From the NCBI RefSeq assembly GCF_040545805.1, contig NZ_JBEPMO010000004.1:62001-126000 (forward strand): DNA of 64,000 nucleotides. The letters are read 5' to 3'. Shown piece by piece: positions 9,563-18,462 of the stretch. Each line of letters starts with the position of its first letter. Positions within the stretch are counted from its first letter, which is position 1. The position numbers and the translations under genes were made by a program. The DNA comes from Moheibacter stercoris. Its GTDB lineage: Bacteria; Bacteroidota; Bacteroidia; Flavobacteriales; Weeksellaceae. The notes under the pieces were generated by a model, which worked only from the letters and a program-made list of their open reading frames with translations, was not told where the DNA came from and searched no databases.

Positions 9563-10432
9563 ATGGCAGAATGGGAAGGTAAGTCAAAGGGAACGACGAC
9601 TGGATATAAGATTTTTATCTTTCTCATAAAAAATATAGGATTGAACGCCGCATACTTTTTGCTGGCGTTTGTTTCTTTTTATTACTTTGTGTTCAATCGC
9701 AAACAGACCAAAATCATTTACTCCTATTTCCGAACCAAACATCGTCAATCGCGATGGAAAAGTTGGATCAATACCTATCGAAACAATTTCGTTTTTGGTC
9801 AAACCATTATTGACAAAGTTGCGATTGCAGCTGGATTGGAAAATAAATTCACCTTTGAATTTGATGGAATCGAAAACATCCATCAATTAGCAAAAGATGA
9901 ATCTGCAGGTATCATGATCAGTGCGCATGTAGGAAATTTCGAATTGGCTCAACACTTCATGGACGAATTTGATAAAAAAATTCATCTAGTCACAACAGAT
10001 GAAGAACGCGAAGCCATCAAATCTGTTTTGGATGGCGTGATGGCAAAGCCCAAAGTCGAATTCATCATAGTAAAAGACGATTTATCCCATATTTTCGATA
10101 TCAATCGTGTGATTGAAGAAAAGCAAATGATTGTGTTCACGGGAGATCGATTTTTCCCCAATACCAAAACCCTTGAAGCAAATCTTTTAGGTGAATTTGC
10201 CCAATTTCCAGCCGGACCCTTTTTATTGAGTTCCCGTTTGAAAACGCCCGTTTTGTTTGTGTATGTGATGCGTGAACGAAACAAGCACTATCATTTGTAT
10301 GCTCGAAAAGCAAATTTCAAAAATAGAGATGCGCAATCCTTGTTAGAAGCCTATACAGAAAGCATGGAAAAGATATTGGCCAAATATCCACTCCAATGGT
10401 TCAATTATTATGATTTTTGGAAAAAGGATTAA
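9563..10432 (+). CDS. LpxL/HtrB-family lysophospholipid-type acyltransferase
   Basis: A 289-residue membrane-associated acyltransferase of the lipid A biosynthesis (LpxL/HtrB) family. It has an N-terminal hydrophobic segment at about residues 23-45 and the catalytic H-x4-E motif HVGNFE at 122-127. Such enzymes use acyl-ACP donors, which fits its place directly after an ACP. It could transfer the aryl polyene from ACP to the resorcinol hydroxyl, making the flexirubin ester, or acylate another lipid. It competes for that role with the BtrH-like and C45 proteins of the cluster. Confidence 0.85.
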   Translation: MAEWEGKSKGTTTGYKIFIFLIKNIGLNAAYFLLAFVSFYYFVFNRKQTKIIYSYFRTKHRQSRWKSWINTYRNNFVFGQTIIDKVAIAAGLENKFTFEFDGIENIHQLAKDESAGIMISAHVGNFELAQHFMDEFDKKIHLVTTDEEREAIKSVLDGVMAKPKVEFIIVKDDLSHIFDINRVIEEKQMIVFTGDRFFPNTKTLEANLLGEFAQFPAGPFLLSSRLKTPVLFVYVMRERNKHYHLYARKANFKNRDAQSLLEAYTESMEKILAKYPLQWFNYYDFWKKD

Positions 10433-10450
10433 TTTTTTTCGTTTAAATCT

Positions 10451-10458
10451 TATCTTTG
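10451..10458 (+). promoter_or_regulatory. Candidate internal -7 promoter element before darB-like gene 1
   Basis: TATCTTTG matches the TAnnTTTG consensus, 60 bases upstream of the next start in an 86-base gap, one of the larger gaps in the rightward arm. It may start a second transcript for the resorcinol genes. A matching -33 element is not clear. Confidence 0.35.
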
Positions 10459-10518
10459 CGCTTCTTTTAAATTCTTAAAAAAGAATTCATTACTAAAATA
10501 ACACTTGAAAATCCATCA

Positions 10519-11658
10519 ATGCAAGACGTTTACATTAGAGCTATTTCCAAATTTTTACCCAACAAACCTATTAGCAATGACGAAATGGAGTCAGTTTTAG
10601 GGTACGTCAATGGAAATCCATCTCGTGCGCGTTCAATTGTTTTACGCAATAATCGAATTGTAAACCGTCATTATGCCATCGATGAAAATGGAAATCCTAC
10701 GCATAACAATGCAGATTTAACCTTAGAAGCCATTCAAAATTTAATGCAAGATTCAAAAGTTTCAGATCAAGAAATTGAAGTTTTATCTTGTGGAACCTCC
10801 ACTCCAGACCAAACATTACCATCGCATACCGCAATGGTTCATGGTTTGTGGCAAAATCGCCCAATGGAACTCAATGCCAACATCGGAATTTGCACGTCTG
10901 GAATGAATGCCTTGAAATACGGATTTATGTCGGTCGCAACAGGGAATTCCAAGAATGCAGTTTGTACAGGTTCTGAAAGAGTTTCTTCCTGGCTAAAGGC
11001 CAACAAATACAACAATGAAGCGGAAAGTCTTCAAGAATTAGAAGAAAATCCTGTCATTGCTTTTGAAAAAGATTTTTTACGATGGATGCTTTCAGATGGT
11101 GCTGGTGCCATCTTGTTGAGCAATCAACCCAATCCAGATTCAATTTCCTTGAAAATTCATTGGATCAAAGGTGTTTCTTATGCGCATGAATTGGAAACTT
11201 GTATGTATGCTGGCGCTAAAAAAGATGAAAATGGCAACATGATTTCATGGAGTGATTTGGAACCTAATACTTGGTTAGACGAATCCATTTTCGCCATCAA
11301 ACAAGACATCAAACTTTTGGATGAACACATCATCAGCAAAGGAGCTCAAAGCATTCAACAAATTCTAGATGATCATCATATTAAAGCCGAAGAAATTAAT
11401 TATTTCCTTCCGCATATTTCTTCTTATTACTTCCATGATCGCTTAAACGAAGGATTCATCAATGCGGGAATCAACATTCCATTGGAGAAATGGTTTGTGA
11501 ATTTGGAGAAATTTGGCAACATAGGTTCAGCCTCCATTTATCTACAATTGGAAGAATTATTTCATTCGAAAATGTTAAAAAAGGGTGAAAAAATCCTTTT
11601 ATCTGTTCCTGAAAGCGGTAGATTTTCTTATGTTTACGGCTTATTAGAAGTTGTATGA
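10519..11658 (+). CDS. DarB-like 3-oxoacyl-ACP synthase III, copy 1
   Basis: A 379-residue KAS III-type enzyme with an intact Cys-His-Asn triad: Cys125 in GICTSGMNA, His299 in LPHISSYY, Asn334 in FGNIGSAS. It closely resembles the second copy at 13136 throughout its length. DarB-type ketosynthases condense two beta-keto or enoyl acyl chains into the six-membered ring precursor of dialkylresorcinols. It overlaps the following dehydratase gene by 4 bases. With two copies in one cluster, their division of labour is unclear; this copy could use a different chain. Confidence 0.82.
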   Translation: MQDVYIRAISKFLPNKPISNDEMESVLGYVNGNPSRARSIVLRNNRIVNRHYAIDENGNPTHNNADLTLEAIQNLMQDSKVSDQEIEVLSCGTSTPDQTLPSHTAMVHGLWQNRPMELNANIGICTSGMNALKYGFMSVATGNSKNAVCTGSERVSSWLKANKYNNEAESLQELEENPVIAFEKDFLRWMLSDGAGAILLSNQPNPDSISLKIHWIKGVSYAHELETCMYAGAKKDENGNMISWSDLEPNTWLDESIFAIKQDIKLLDEHIISKGAQSIQQILDDHHIKAEEINYFLPHISSYYFHDRLNEGFINAGINIPLEKWFVNLEKFGNIGSASIYLQLEELFHSKMLKKGEKILLSVPESGRFSYVYGLLEVV

Positions 11659-12098
11659 CAGAATCTATCGTTTCATCACCAGAAGTAATTTTAAATTTGA
11701 TTCCGCAGAGACCGCCTTTTGTTTTGGTCGATACGATTTATGAACATACAGAAAAAGAAATTTTATCTGGTTTTACTGTTCCTGCCAATCATATTTTGGT
11801 AGATGACGGGAAACAACTTTCTGAAGCAGGCTTAATTGAACATTTTGCACAAACAATCGCTTTGCATCAAGGCTATAATTTCTACTTAAAAAATGAACCT
11901 GCGCCTGTTGGATATATTGGTTCGATCAAAAATATTGATGTACTAGAATTGCCATTGGTTGGACAAGAAATTCAAACTAGAATTACCGTTCTAAATCAAA
12001 TAATGGGCGTTACAATGGTTTCAGGTGACGTTTTCTTAAATGGAAAACGTATCGCTCATGGCGAAATGAGAACGATCATAGCAAGAGATACCGAATAA
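11655..12098 (+). CDS. Hot-dog 3-hydroxyacyl-ACP dehydratase, ApeP/FabZ-like, intact
   Basis: A 147-residue hot-dog protein starting with the FabZ-like LIPQRPPFVLVD (residues 15-26). The catalytic region NHILVDDG...GLIEHFAQ keeps both His46 and Glu62. It removes water from 3-hydroxyacyl-ACP, giving the conjugated double bonds. Overlap with the darB-like gene (4 bases) points to translational coupling. Of the three hot-dog dehydratase genes in the cluster this is the only one with both catalytic residues visible. Confidence 0.82.
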   Translation: MTESIVSSPEVILNLIPQRPPFVLVDTIYEHTEKEILSGFTVPANHILVDDGKQLSEAGLIEHFAQTIALHQGYNFYLKNEPAPVGYIGSIKNIDVLELPLVGQEIQTRITVLNQIMGVTMVSGDVFLNGKRIAHGEMRTIIARDTE

Positions 12099-12218
12099 AT
12101 AATCATATTCCCATAAAAATTCTCTATTTTTAATCTTTATAAAATTTAAAATTCAAATCAATTCAAAACGCTTTTACTATTGGATTGACGTAAATTTACA
12201 TCTCAAATCGATTTAAAA

Positions 12219-13124
12219 ATGGCGAAAAATATTCTCGTAACCTATTATTCCCAAACGGGTCAATTAGAGGAAATTGTCAAAAACATTACACAACCATTTC
12301 GAGATAAACAAGAAGAATTCACCGTTACCTATTACGAAATTCAACCCAAAAAACCTTTTCCGTTTCCTTGGTCCAAGGATGTCTTTTTTGACACCTTTCC
12401 AGAATCTTATTTGATGGAACCTGTCGAATTGGAACCGCCTTCCGATGAGATTTTTAACAAAGACTATGATTTAATCATTTTCGGGTATCAGGTTTGGTTT
12501 TTAACGCCTTCCATTCCCATCATAAGTTTTCTGAAATCATCATTTGCACCCAAATTGCTTTCTGGCAAACCCATCATTACGGTATCTGGAACAAGAAATA
12601 TGTGGATGCTTTCTCAAGAGAAATTAAAAGTTTATTTCAAAGAACTAAATGCAAAATTGGTAGGAAACATCGCGCTAGTTGACCGTCACGACAATTACAC
12701 AAGTGTGATTACCATTTTGAATTGGTTGCAAACTGGAAACAAAGTCTCCCCAAAACCATGGCCAAAAGCGGGAATTGCCGACGAAGAAATAGATGGAGCA
12801 TCCAAATATGGAAACATCATTTTGCCTTATGCTCAGAAAGAAAATTATGATGGACTGCAAAAAGAATTGGTCGACAATGGCGCAGTGGAAATACGCCCTT
12901 TCTTGATCAAAGTTGAGAAAGTAGGAAATCGTTTGTTTACCGTGTTTTCGGGAATCATCAAGCGAAATCCGAACCAAAGAAAATTCTGGTTAAAAGTCTA
13001 TACGTTTTATCTTTTTGCAGCAATTTGGGTAATTTCTCCAATTGTTTTATTATTGTTTAATCTTACAACACCAATCTTTTGGTGGAAAAGAAAAAGAGAT
13101 ATTAAATATTATCAAGGAATCTAA
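12219..13124 (+). CDS. darA: DarA-type dialkylresorcinol-forming protein (flavodoxin-like)
   Basis: A 301-residue protein starting with a flavodoxin-like FMN loop, VTYYSQTGQLEE (residues 7-18). A single hydrophobic helix near residues 262-283 and a basic tail (WWKRKRD) suggest anchoring to the inner membrane. This layout matches proteins annotated as DarA, the partner of DarB, thought to convert the cyclised intermediate into the aromatic resorcinol. It is flanked by two darB-like genes, with the second starting 11 bases after its end. The 120-base upstream gap contains TAAATTTA, a weak -7-like element. Name based on family memory and context. Confidence 0.75.
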   Translation: MAKNILVTYYSQTGQLEEIVKNITQPFRDKQEEFTVTYYEIQPKKPFPFPWSKDVFFDTFPESYLMEPVELEPPSDEIFNKDYDLIIFGYQVWFLTPSIPIISFLKSSFAPKLLSGKPIITVSGTRNMWMLSQEKLKVYFKELNAKLVGNIALVDRHDNYTSVITILNWLQTGNKVSPKPWPKAGIADEEIDGASKYGNIILPYAQKENYDGLQKELVDNGAVEIRPFLIKVEKVGNRLFTVFSGIIKRNPNQRKFWLKVYTFYLFAAIWVISPIVLLLFNLTTPIFWWKRKRDIKYYQGI

Positions 13125-13135
13125 TCACTTATAAA

Positions 13136-14278
13136 ATGAGCAACGAAGTTTATATCACCAAATCCTCTACTTATCTTCCCAATGGACCTGTGTCGAATGA
13201 TGAAATGGAAGACTATTTAGGTTTGGTCAACGGTAAACCCTCTAAAGCGAAAGCACTAATTTTACGCAACAACGGCATCAAAACCCGTTATTATGCACTC
13301 GATAAAAATGGAAATTTCACGCATACCAATGCTGAAATTACCGCCAAAGCAGTGGAAGGTCTTTTTGATGACCAGTTCACCAAAGAAGATATGCAATTAT
13401 TGTCTTGTGGTACTACCTCTGCAGACCAAATTCAACCTTCTCATGCCTCCATGGTACATGGCGTATTGAAACCCAGCCATTCTATAGAAGTCAATACTTC
13501 GATGGGACTTTGCAATTCAGGAATGAATGCCTTGAATTATGCCTATTTATCAGTAAAAGCTGGAGCTGTCAACAATGCAGTGGCAGCTGGTTCGGAACGC
13601 TTTTCTGCTTGGATGACCGCAGACAAATTCAACCATGAGGTAGAAAATTTAAAACTTTTAGAAGAAAAACCTATTGTAGCTTTTAAACGAGAATTCTTGC
13701 GTTGGATGCTTTCTGACGGTTCTGGAGCCTTTCTTTTGGAAAACAAACCAAGAGAAAATCAATTGAATCTTCGTATTGAATTCATTGATTTTTATTCCTA
13801 TGCACACGAATTGGAAGCTTGTATGTATTCGGGAAGCGAAAAACAAGAAGATGGAAGCTTGAAATCTTGGGCAGAATATTCTTCTGACGAATGGTTGAAT
13901 CAATCCATTTTTGCTTTGAAACAAGATACGCGATTGTTGGACGAATATATTTTGAAAAAAGGAGCTCAATCTTTGAGAGCGTCTTTTGACAAACACAACT
14001 TGGACCCCAACGATATGGATTTTGTCTTGGCGCATATTTCTTCCAATTATTTCAAAGACGGATTAAGAGAAGAATTCGCAGCTGTTGGATTGGATTTCCC
14101 AGTGGAAAAATGGTATTACAATTTGTCAGAAGTTGGAAATATCGGTGCCGCTTCGATTTTCATTGTAACCGACGAATTGATCAAATCAGGCAAATTGCAA
14201 AAAGGTCAGAAAGTCTTACTTTGTATTCCAGAAAGCGGACGATTTGCCTATTCCTGTGCAGTTTTGACAGTGTGTTAA
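13136..14278 (+). CDS. darB: DarB, 3-oxoacyl-ACP synthase III, copy 2
   Basis: A 380-residue KAS III-type enzyme with Cys126 (GLCNSGMNA), His300 (LAHISSNY) and Asn335 (VGNIGAAS), so the catalytic triad is complete. It is directly coupled to darA and is the better candidate for the canonical DarB, which makes the ring of the dialkylresorcinol from two acyl chains. The copy at 10519 is the same size and similar throughout, so tandem duplication around the dehydratase and darA is likely. A 212-base gap with a large imperfect palindrome follows. Confidence 0.85.
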   Translation: MSNEVYITKSSTYLPNGPVSNDEMEDYLGLVNGKPSKAKALILRNNGIKTRYYALDKNGNFTHTNAEITAKAVEGLFDDQFTKEDMQLLSCGTTSADQIQPSHASMVHGVLKPSHSIEVNTSMGLCNSGMNALNYAYLSVKAGAVNNAVAAGSERFSAWMTADKFNHEVENLKLLEEKPIVAFKREFLRWMLSDGSGAFLLENKPRENQLNLRIEFIDFYSYAHELEACMYSGSEKQEDGSLKSWAEYSSDEWLNQSIFALKQDTRLLDEYILKKGAQSLRASFDKHNLDPNDMDFVLAHISSNYFKDGLREEFAAVGLDFPVEKWYYNLSEVGNIGAASIFIVTDELIKSGKLQKGQKVLLCIPESGRFAYSCAVLTVC

Positions 14279-14383
14279 AAGAGTTGGAAGATTGAGGATG
14301 GAGGATGGATGTTCAGTTTGGATAGAAATTTAGGATAACATTGAACTTTAAACATTTCGTAGAAAATGAGAAAAAGTTGTGTA

Positions 14384-14466
14384 CTTTGTGAAAAATCCTT
14401 GTGCCCCTTGTGGTCAATTCCTATGGTCTAATTTGAAACCACAAAGCTCACAAAGCCAACACAAAG
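14384..14466. repeat. Imperfect palindrome built from CTTTGTG / CACAAAG heptamers
   Basis: The left arm holds CTTTGTG (14384), CCTTGTG (14397) and CCTTGTGGT (14406-14414). The right arm holds ACCACAAAG (14438-14446), CACAAAG (14449) and CACAAAG (14460-14466). The arms can fold on each other pairwise in order, giving a long interrupted hairpin between darB and the next dehydratase gene. It looks like an extragenic palindromic repeat rather than a simple terminator; there is no T-run. Confidence 0.6.
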
Positions 14467-14490
14467 TTCACTATAAAGTTAGAAAAGCAA

Positions 14491-14946
14491 ATGGAAAACT
14501 ATCCAGACATTCAAGATTTGATTCCGCACAGAAAACCGATTTTGTGTATCGACAAAGTTCTTTTGGTGGACGGTTTGATAGCGGAAACGCAATATACAAT
14601 TGAAGAAAGTTGTCTTTTTTTTACCGACGGATTTTTTTCGGAATTGGGTTTATTGGAAAATGCAGCCCAAAGTAGTTTTGTGTTTTTGAAATTCTTTTTT
14701 AAAAATTCAAATGAAAATCTTTGGGGTGAAGGAAAAGATTCTGTTGGATTCATCAGCAATATCACTTGGATGGAAATTAAATTTCAACCTGAATTGGGAG
14801 ATGAATTGCATACAACCACTTCCACGGAACTTGTGTATGACACAGAAAATTTGAAAATTTGCAATGTAAAAGCCGAAACAAAAGTCAACGAAAAATTGGC
14901 TTTTTCCGCCGAAATGAAATTGATTCTTCAAACACGAGATTTGTAA
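14491..14946 (+). CDS. Hot-dog dehydratase-like protein lacking the catalytic histidine
   Basis: A 151-residue protein that begins like the intact dehydratase at 11655 (DLIPHRKPILCIDKV at residues 9-23). The catalytic region reads ESCLFFTDGFFSELGLLENAAQ. The Glu of LLEN is kept, but the expected His position is occupied by Ser or Cys. It is therefore likely non-catalytic alone and may pair with another hot-dog subunit. It follows the palindromic gap, and the next gene starts 21 bases later. Automated annotation may call this family by unrelated names. Confidence 0.75.
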   Translation: MENYPDIQDLIPHRKPILCIDKVLLVDGLIAETQYTIEESCLFFTDGFFSELGLLENAAQSSFVFLKFFFKNSNENLWGEGKDSVGFISNITWMEIKFQPELGDELHTTTSTELVYDTENLKICNVKAETKVNEKLAFSAEMKLILQTRDL

Positions 14947-14967
14947 TTTTAACGCAAACGATCAGCC

Positions 14968-15372
14968 ATGAAAAAAGACGAAGTTCCACAAGATGAAGGT
15001 AGTTTAGCCAAAGTTGGAGTAAACGAACTTTGTTATGCAGTCGATGAAAACGGAAATTATACAACCACCCAAAGTTCGGGGTGGGATGTAAAAACCGCTG
15101 CATTGGACGAATCCATGCGTTTGATTGAAGAAAGAGTTCAAGAAACCAACAAGCAAATCGCCGAAGGAAAGCTAAGTCCTATCGCCTATTTCATGGAATT
15201 GCATCGTATGGATTTGCCTATTTTGGCTTCCTATGTTGGCATTCATCGTTGGTTTGTCAAACGACATTTCAATCCGAAGCGTTTTCAAAAATTATCAAAC
15301 AAAACTTTAATAAAATACGCAGACGTATTTAATATTTCCGTTGAGGAATTAAAAAATTATAAACCCAATTAA
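14968..15372 (+). CDS. Small conserved protein with a possible XRE-like helix-turn-helix C-terminus
   Basis: A 134-residue protein in the middle of the pigment operon. Residues 1-50 are polar. From about residue 72 a helical pattern follows (YFMELHRMDLPILAS, HRWFVKRHF, LIKYADVFNISVEELKNY) that resembles the five-helix Cro/C1-type fold, whose last helix often reads like ISVEELLN. It could bind DNA or simply be a helical scaffold. No enzyme motif is seen. Stop and start of the next gene share one base (TAATG), so it is translated together with the BtrH-like gene. Confidence 0.6.
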   Translation: MKKDEVPQDEGSLAKVGVNELCYAVDENGNYTTTQSSGWDVKTAALDESMRLIEERVQETNKQIAEGKLSPIAYFMELHRMDLPILASYVGIHRWFVKRHFNPKRFQKLSNKTLIKYADVFNISVEELKNYKPN

Positions 15373-16367
15373 TGCAAATCGATTTTCAACACCAACAATC
15401 CGCTCATTGTGAAAATGGCGTGATTTCCAATTTAATGAACCATCAAGGTGTGAAAGTTTCGGAACCTATGGTTTTTGGAATTGGAGCAGGTTTGTTTTTT
15501 GTTTTCTTACCATTTCTGAAAGTTAATTTCGCTCCTGGCTTTAGTTATAGACCGATGCCCGGATTTATCTTTCGAAGATTCGCCAAACAATTGGGTATCA
15601 AAGTCGTGCACAAAAAGTTCAAATCGCACCAAGAAGCTCAAAAAGTTTTGGACGAAAAGTTAGCACAAGGAATTCCCGTTGGATTGCAAGTGGGTGTGTA
15701 CAATTTGACGTATTTTCCAGACGAATATCGTTTTCATTTCAATGCCCATAACTTGGTTGTTTTTGGAAAGGAAAATGGAAATTACCTCATCAGTGATCCA
15801 GTGATGGACAAAACAACTTCTTTGACCGAAAAAGAATTGGAAAAGGTACGTTTTGCGCAAGGAGCTTTGCCTCCAAAAGGACATTTGTATTATTTAGAAT
15901 CGGTTCCTACGCAATACGATTGGGAACAAGCTATCAAAAAGGGAATCAAAAAAACCTGTAAGGATATGTTGGCGCCCGTACCGATTGTTGGAGTAAAAGC
16001 CATGAAATGGGTAGCGAAAAAAATCAAAACTTGGCCGAAATCGATTGGAACCAAAAAAACCAATCATTATCTGGGTCAATTGATCAGAATGCAAGAGGAA
16101 ATCGGAACAGGTGGAGGCGGATTTCGCTTTATTTATGCTGCCTTTTTAGAAGAATCTTCGCGAATTTTAAACAATCCTTCCTTGAAGGAATTATCCAAAG
16201 AAATGACGGAAATCGGAGACGAATGGCGTGATTTTGCACTAAACATTTCAAGAGTGTACAAAAACAGAAGCGGCGAAGAAAACATCTACGAGAAGTTATC
16301 AGACCAATTGTCTCGCTTAGCAGATCGTGAAAAAGAATTCTTTCAAAAACTCAAAAAAAGCATTTAA
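15372..16367 (+). CDS. BtrH-like cysteine acyltransferase of the pigment cluster
   Basis: A 331-residue protein with a papain/C39-like fold signature. It has an N-terminal catalytic Cys13 in SAHCENG, and the His and Asp come in HNLVVFG and YLISDP. This is the BtrH N-terminal domain layout; BtrH moves an acyl chain from ACP onto an amine of butirosin. Here the analogous reaction could move the aryl polyene from ACP to a hydroxyl of the dialkylresorcinol, forming the flexirubin ester. That role is inference. The C-terminal 130 residues are helical. A one-base overlap with the upstream gene couples them. Confidence 0.75.
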   Translation: MQIDFQHQQSAHCENGVISNLMNHQGVKVSEPMVFGIGAGLFFVFLPFLKVNFAPGFSYRPMPGFIFRRFAKQLGIKVVHKKFKSHQEAQKVLDEKLAQGIPVGLQVGVYNLTYFPDEYRFHFNAHNLVVFGKENGNYLISDPVMDKTTSLTEKELEKVRFAQGALPPKGHLYYLESVPTQYDWEQAIKKGIKKTCKDMLAPVPIVGVKAMKWVAKKIKTWPKSIGTKKTNHYLGQLIRMQEEIGTGGGGFRFIYAAFLEESSRILNNPSLKELSKEMTEIGDEWRDFALNISRVYKNRSGEENIYEKLSDQLSRLADREKEFFQKLKKSI

Positions 16368-16430
16368 AAATCAGCTTACTAAATCCTTTAACCAAATCGA
16401 TTTCAAATCTTTTATTTACTTTCGCTCCCA

Positions 16431-17180
16431 ATGAATGCAATTGAATGCCAAAATCTAACGAAGTCGTATGACCATAAAAAAACCTTTGTCATCAAGGATT
16501 TTTCTTTAGATGTCAAAAAAGGGGAAGTTTTCGGTTTACTGGGTCCCAATGGTGCTGGCAAAACAACTTCCATTTCCATGATGTGTGGATTGTTATCCCC
16601 GACTTCTGGAAAATTATTGGTTTCGGGATTGAATTATGGCGATAATCGATCTGCCATTCAAAAGAAAATCGGAGTTGTTCCTCAAGAATATGCTTTGTAT
16701 CCGACTTTAACGGCTTATGAAAATTTATCATTTTTTGGAAGTCTTTACAATTTGAAAGGAAATGATTTAAAGTCACGGATTGAATTAGGATTAGAAAAAG
16801 TCAACCTTTTGGATTACAAAAATCGACCTATCAAAGACTTTTCAGGAGGAATGAAACGTCGAATCAACCTTTTAACAGGAATTCTTCATCAACCCGAAAT
16901 TTTATTTCTAGACGAACCCACCGTTGGGGTTGACATTCAATCCAAAGAGGTCATCATTTCGATTTTAAATGATTTAAACCAAAAAGGAACCACGATTGTC
17001 TATACCTCGCACCATTTGAACGAAGCGGAAAATTTCTGTACCCAAATTGCCATCATTGACAAAGGAAAAATTTTGGCAGAAGGAAGTCCAGAAAATTTAA
17101 TTCATCAAGTTGAAGGTGCACAAAACTTGGAAGAAGTTTTATTGGAATTAACAGGAAATCAAATTAGAAACGATGCATAA
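16431..17180 (+). CDS. ABC transporter ATP-binding protein
   Basis: A 249-residue ATPase of the ABC-2 exporter type. The Walker A motif GPNGAGKTTS is at about residues 38-47, the signature FSGGMKRR in mid-sequence, Walker B ILFLDEPTVG, and the switch His in TSHHLNEAE. It pairs with the permease gene that overlaps its end by 8 bases. Likely exports the pigment, a precursor or a lipid carrier from the cytoplasmic membrane. Confidence 0.92.
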   Translation: MNAIECQNLTKSYDHKKTFVIKDFSLDVKKGEVFGLLGPNGAGKTTSISMMCGLLSPTSGKLLVSGLNYGDNRSAIQKKIGVVPQEYALYPTLTAYENLSFFGSLYNLKGNDLKSRIELGLEKVNLLDYKNRPIKDFSGGMKRRINLLTGILHQPEILFLDEPTVGVDIQSKEVIISILNDLNQKGTTIVYTSHHLNEAENFCTQIAIIDKGKILAEGSPENLIHQVEGAQNLEEVLLELTGNQIRNDA

Positions 17181-18462
17181 ATTACTAGCTTCCATCAAGA
17201 AAGAAATCCTGCTATTGTTTCGCGATTGGGGTGGATTGGGCATTTTATTCATCATGCCAGCCATTTTACTAATTGTGATTACATTGATTCAACAATCAAC
17301 TTTTCAAGACAATCACCAAACGGTTATGTCACTGGTTTTGGTCAACAACGATCAAGGTGAAATTGGCGAAACAGTAGAAGAAAATATTTCCAATTCTGAC
17401 AACTTGAAATTGATCAGTCAATGGAAAGAACAAAAGATCGATGAAAATCTTGCGCAACAATTGGTCAGCGATGGAAAATACCAAATTGCTTTGATTATTC
17501 CAGAAGGTTTATCGGACAATCTCAACGAAAAAATCAACACCAATGTCGAGAAAATTTTGTCTGAGTTTTCAATGGAAGAAACCGACAGTTCACAAACCGA
17601 ATCAATAGTTTCTACCTCAGAAACTTCCAAAATCAAACTTTATTTTGATCCAGCAGTGAGCGAGACGTTTAAATCTGCTGTCAAAAATGACATTGATAAA
17701 TTAATTTCCAAAATTGAATCCAAAAAAATTTATTCGGTTTTTGAAGATCAAATGGGAATCGAAACTGATGAAAATATGATGCATGATGCGACTATTCAAT
17801 TCGAAGAAATCATAGCCCAAAAAGGAAAAAATGCTGTTATGCCCAATACGGTTCAGCACAATGTTCCCGCTTGGATTTTGTTTGGAATTTTCTTCATCAT
17901 CGTTCCTTTGGGAATCAACATCGTCAAAGAAAAAAATCTAGGAACCAATATACGCATCAGAACCAGTCCAGTTTCGTATGCAACCATAGCATCGGGTAAA
18001 ATCATCACCTATTTGATCATTTGTTTGATTCAATTCACAGTGATGTTGTTGATTGCCAAATTCCTTTTTCCAAAATTAGGACTAATTGCATTCAATCCTG
18101 GGATGAAAATTTTCCCTATGATCATCATTGTACTTTTTGCCTCTTTGGCCGCAATTGGATTGGGAATTTTAATTGGAACCATCATGAAAACCCAAGAACA
18201 AAGTGCGCCATTTGGAGCAATTTTCACCATTATTCTTTCGGCTATGGGTGGAATTTGGGTTCCTGTTTATTTGATGCCCGAAATCATGCAAAAGATTGCT
18301 GTTTTCTCTCCTATGAATTGGGGGATTACCGCATTTTACGATATTATTCTTCGAAACGGAAGTCTTCTTGACGTTTCGAAGGAATTATTCTTTCTATTTT
18401 TGTTTTTTGTCATCACATTTGTGATTTCACTTTGGATTAACAAACGTAACAACTGGATTTAA
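17173..18462 (+). CDS. ABC-2 type transporter permease
   Basis: A 429-residue permease with one N-terminal transmembrane helix (about residues 22-42). A large extracytoplasmic domain follows (about 45-225). Five C-terminal helices follow, including GIFFIIVPLGINI and PFGAIFTIILSAMGG. This is the DrrB/NatB-like or YhgE-like layout of ABC-2 exporters. Overlap of 8 bases with the ATPase gene and of one base with the thioesterase gene places it in the pigment operon. Confidence 0.9.
   Translation: MHKLLASIKKEILLLFRDWGGLGILFIMPAILLIVITLIQQSTFQDNHQTVMSLVLVNNDQGEIGETVEENISNSDNLKLISQWKEQKIDENLAQQLVSDGKYQIALIIPEGLSDNLNEKINTNVEKILSEFSMEETDSSQTESIVSTSETSKIKLYFDPAVSETFKSAVKNDIDKLISKIESKKIYSVFEDQMGIETDENMMHDATIQFEEIIAQKGKNAVMPNTVQHNVPAWILFGIFFIIVPLGINIVKEKNLGTNIRIRTSPVSYATIASGKIITYLIICLIQFTVMLLIAKFLFPKLGLIAFNPGMKIFPMIIIVLFASLAAIGLGILIGTIMKTQEQSAPFGAIFTIILSAMGGIWVPVYLMPEIMQKIAVFSPMNWGITAFYDIILRNGSLLDVSKELFFLFLFFVITFVISLWINKRNNWI

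Noticed and set aside
12099..12218. A strong internal promoter before darA
   Set aside because: Only a TAAATTTA partial match was found with no -33 element, too weak to list as a site.
14379..14603. A 74-codon plus-strand ORF overlapping the dehydratase start
   Set aside because: It runs through the heptamer palindrome and into the dehydratase gene in another frame, so it is a chance frame.
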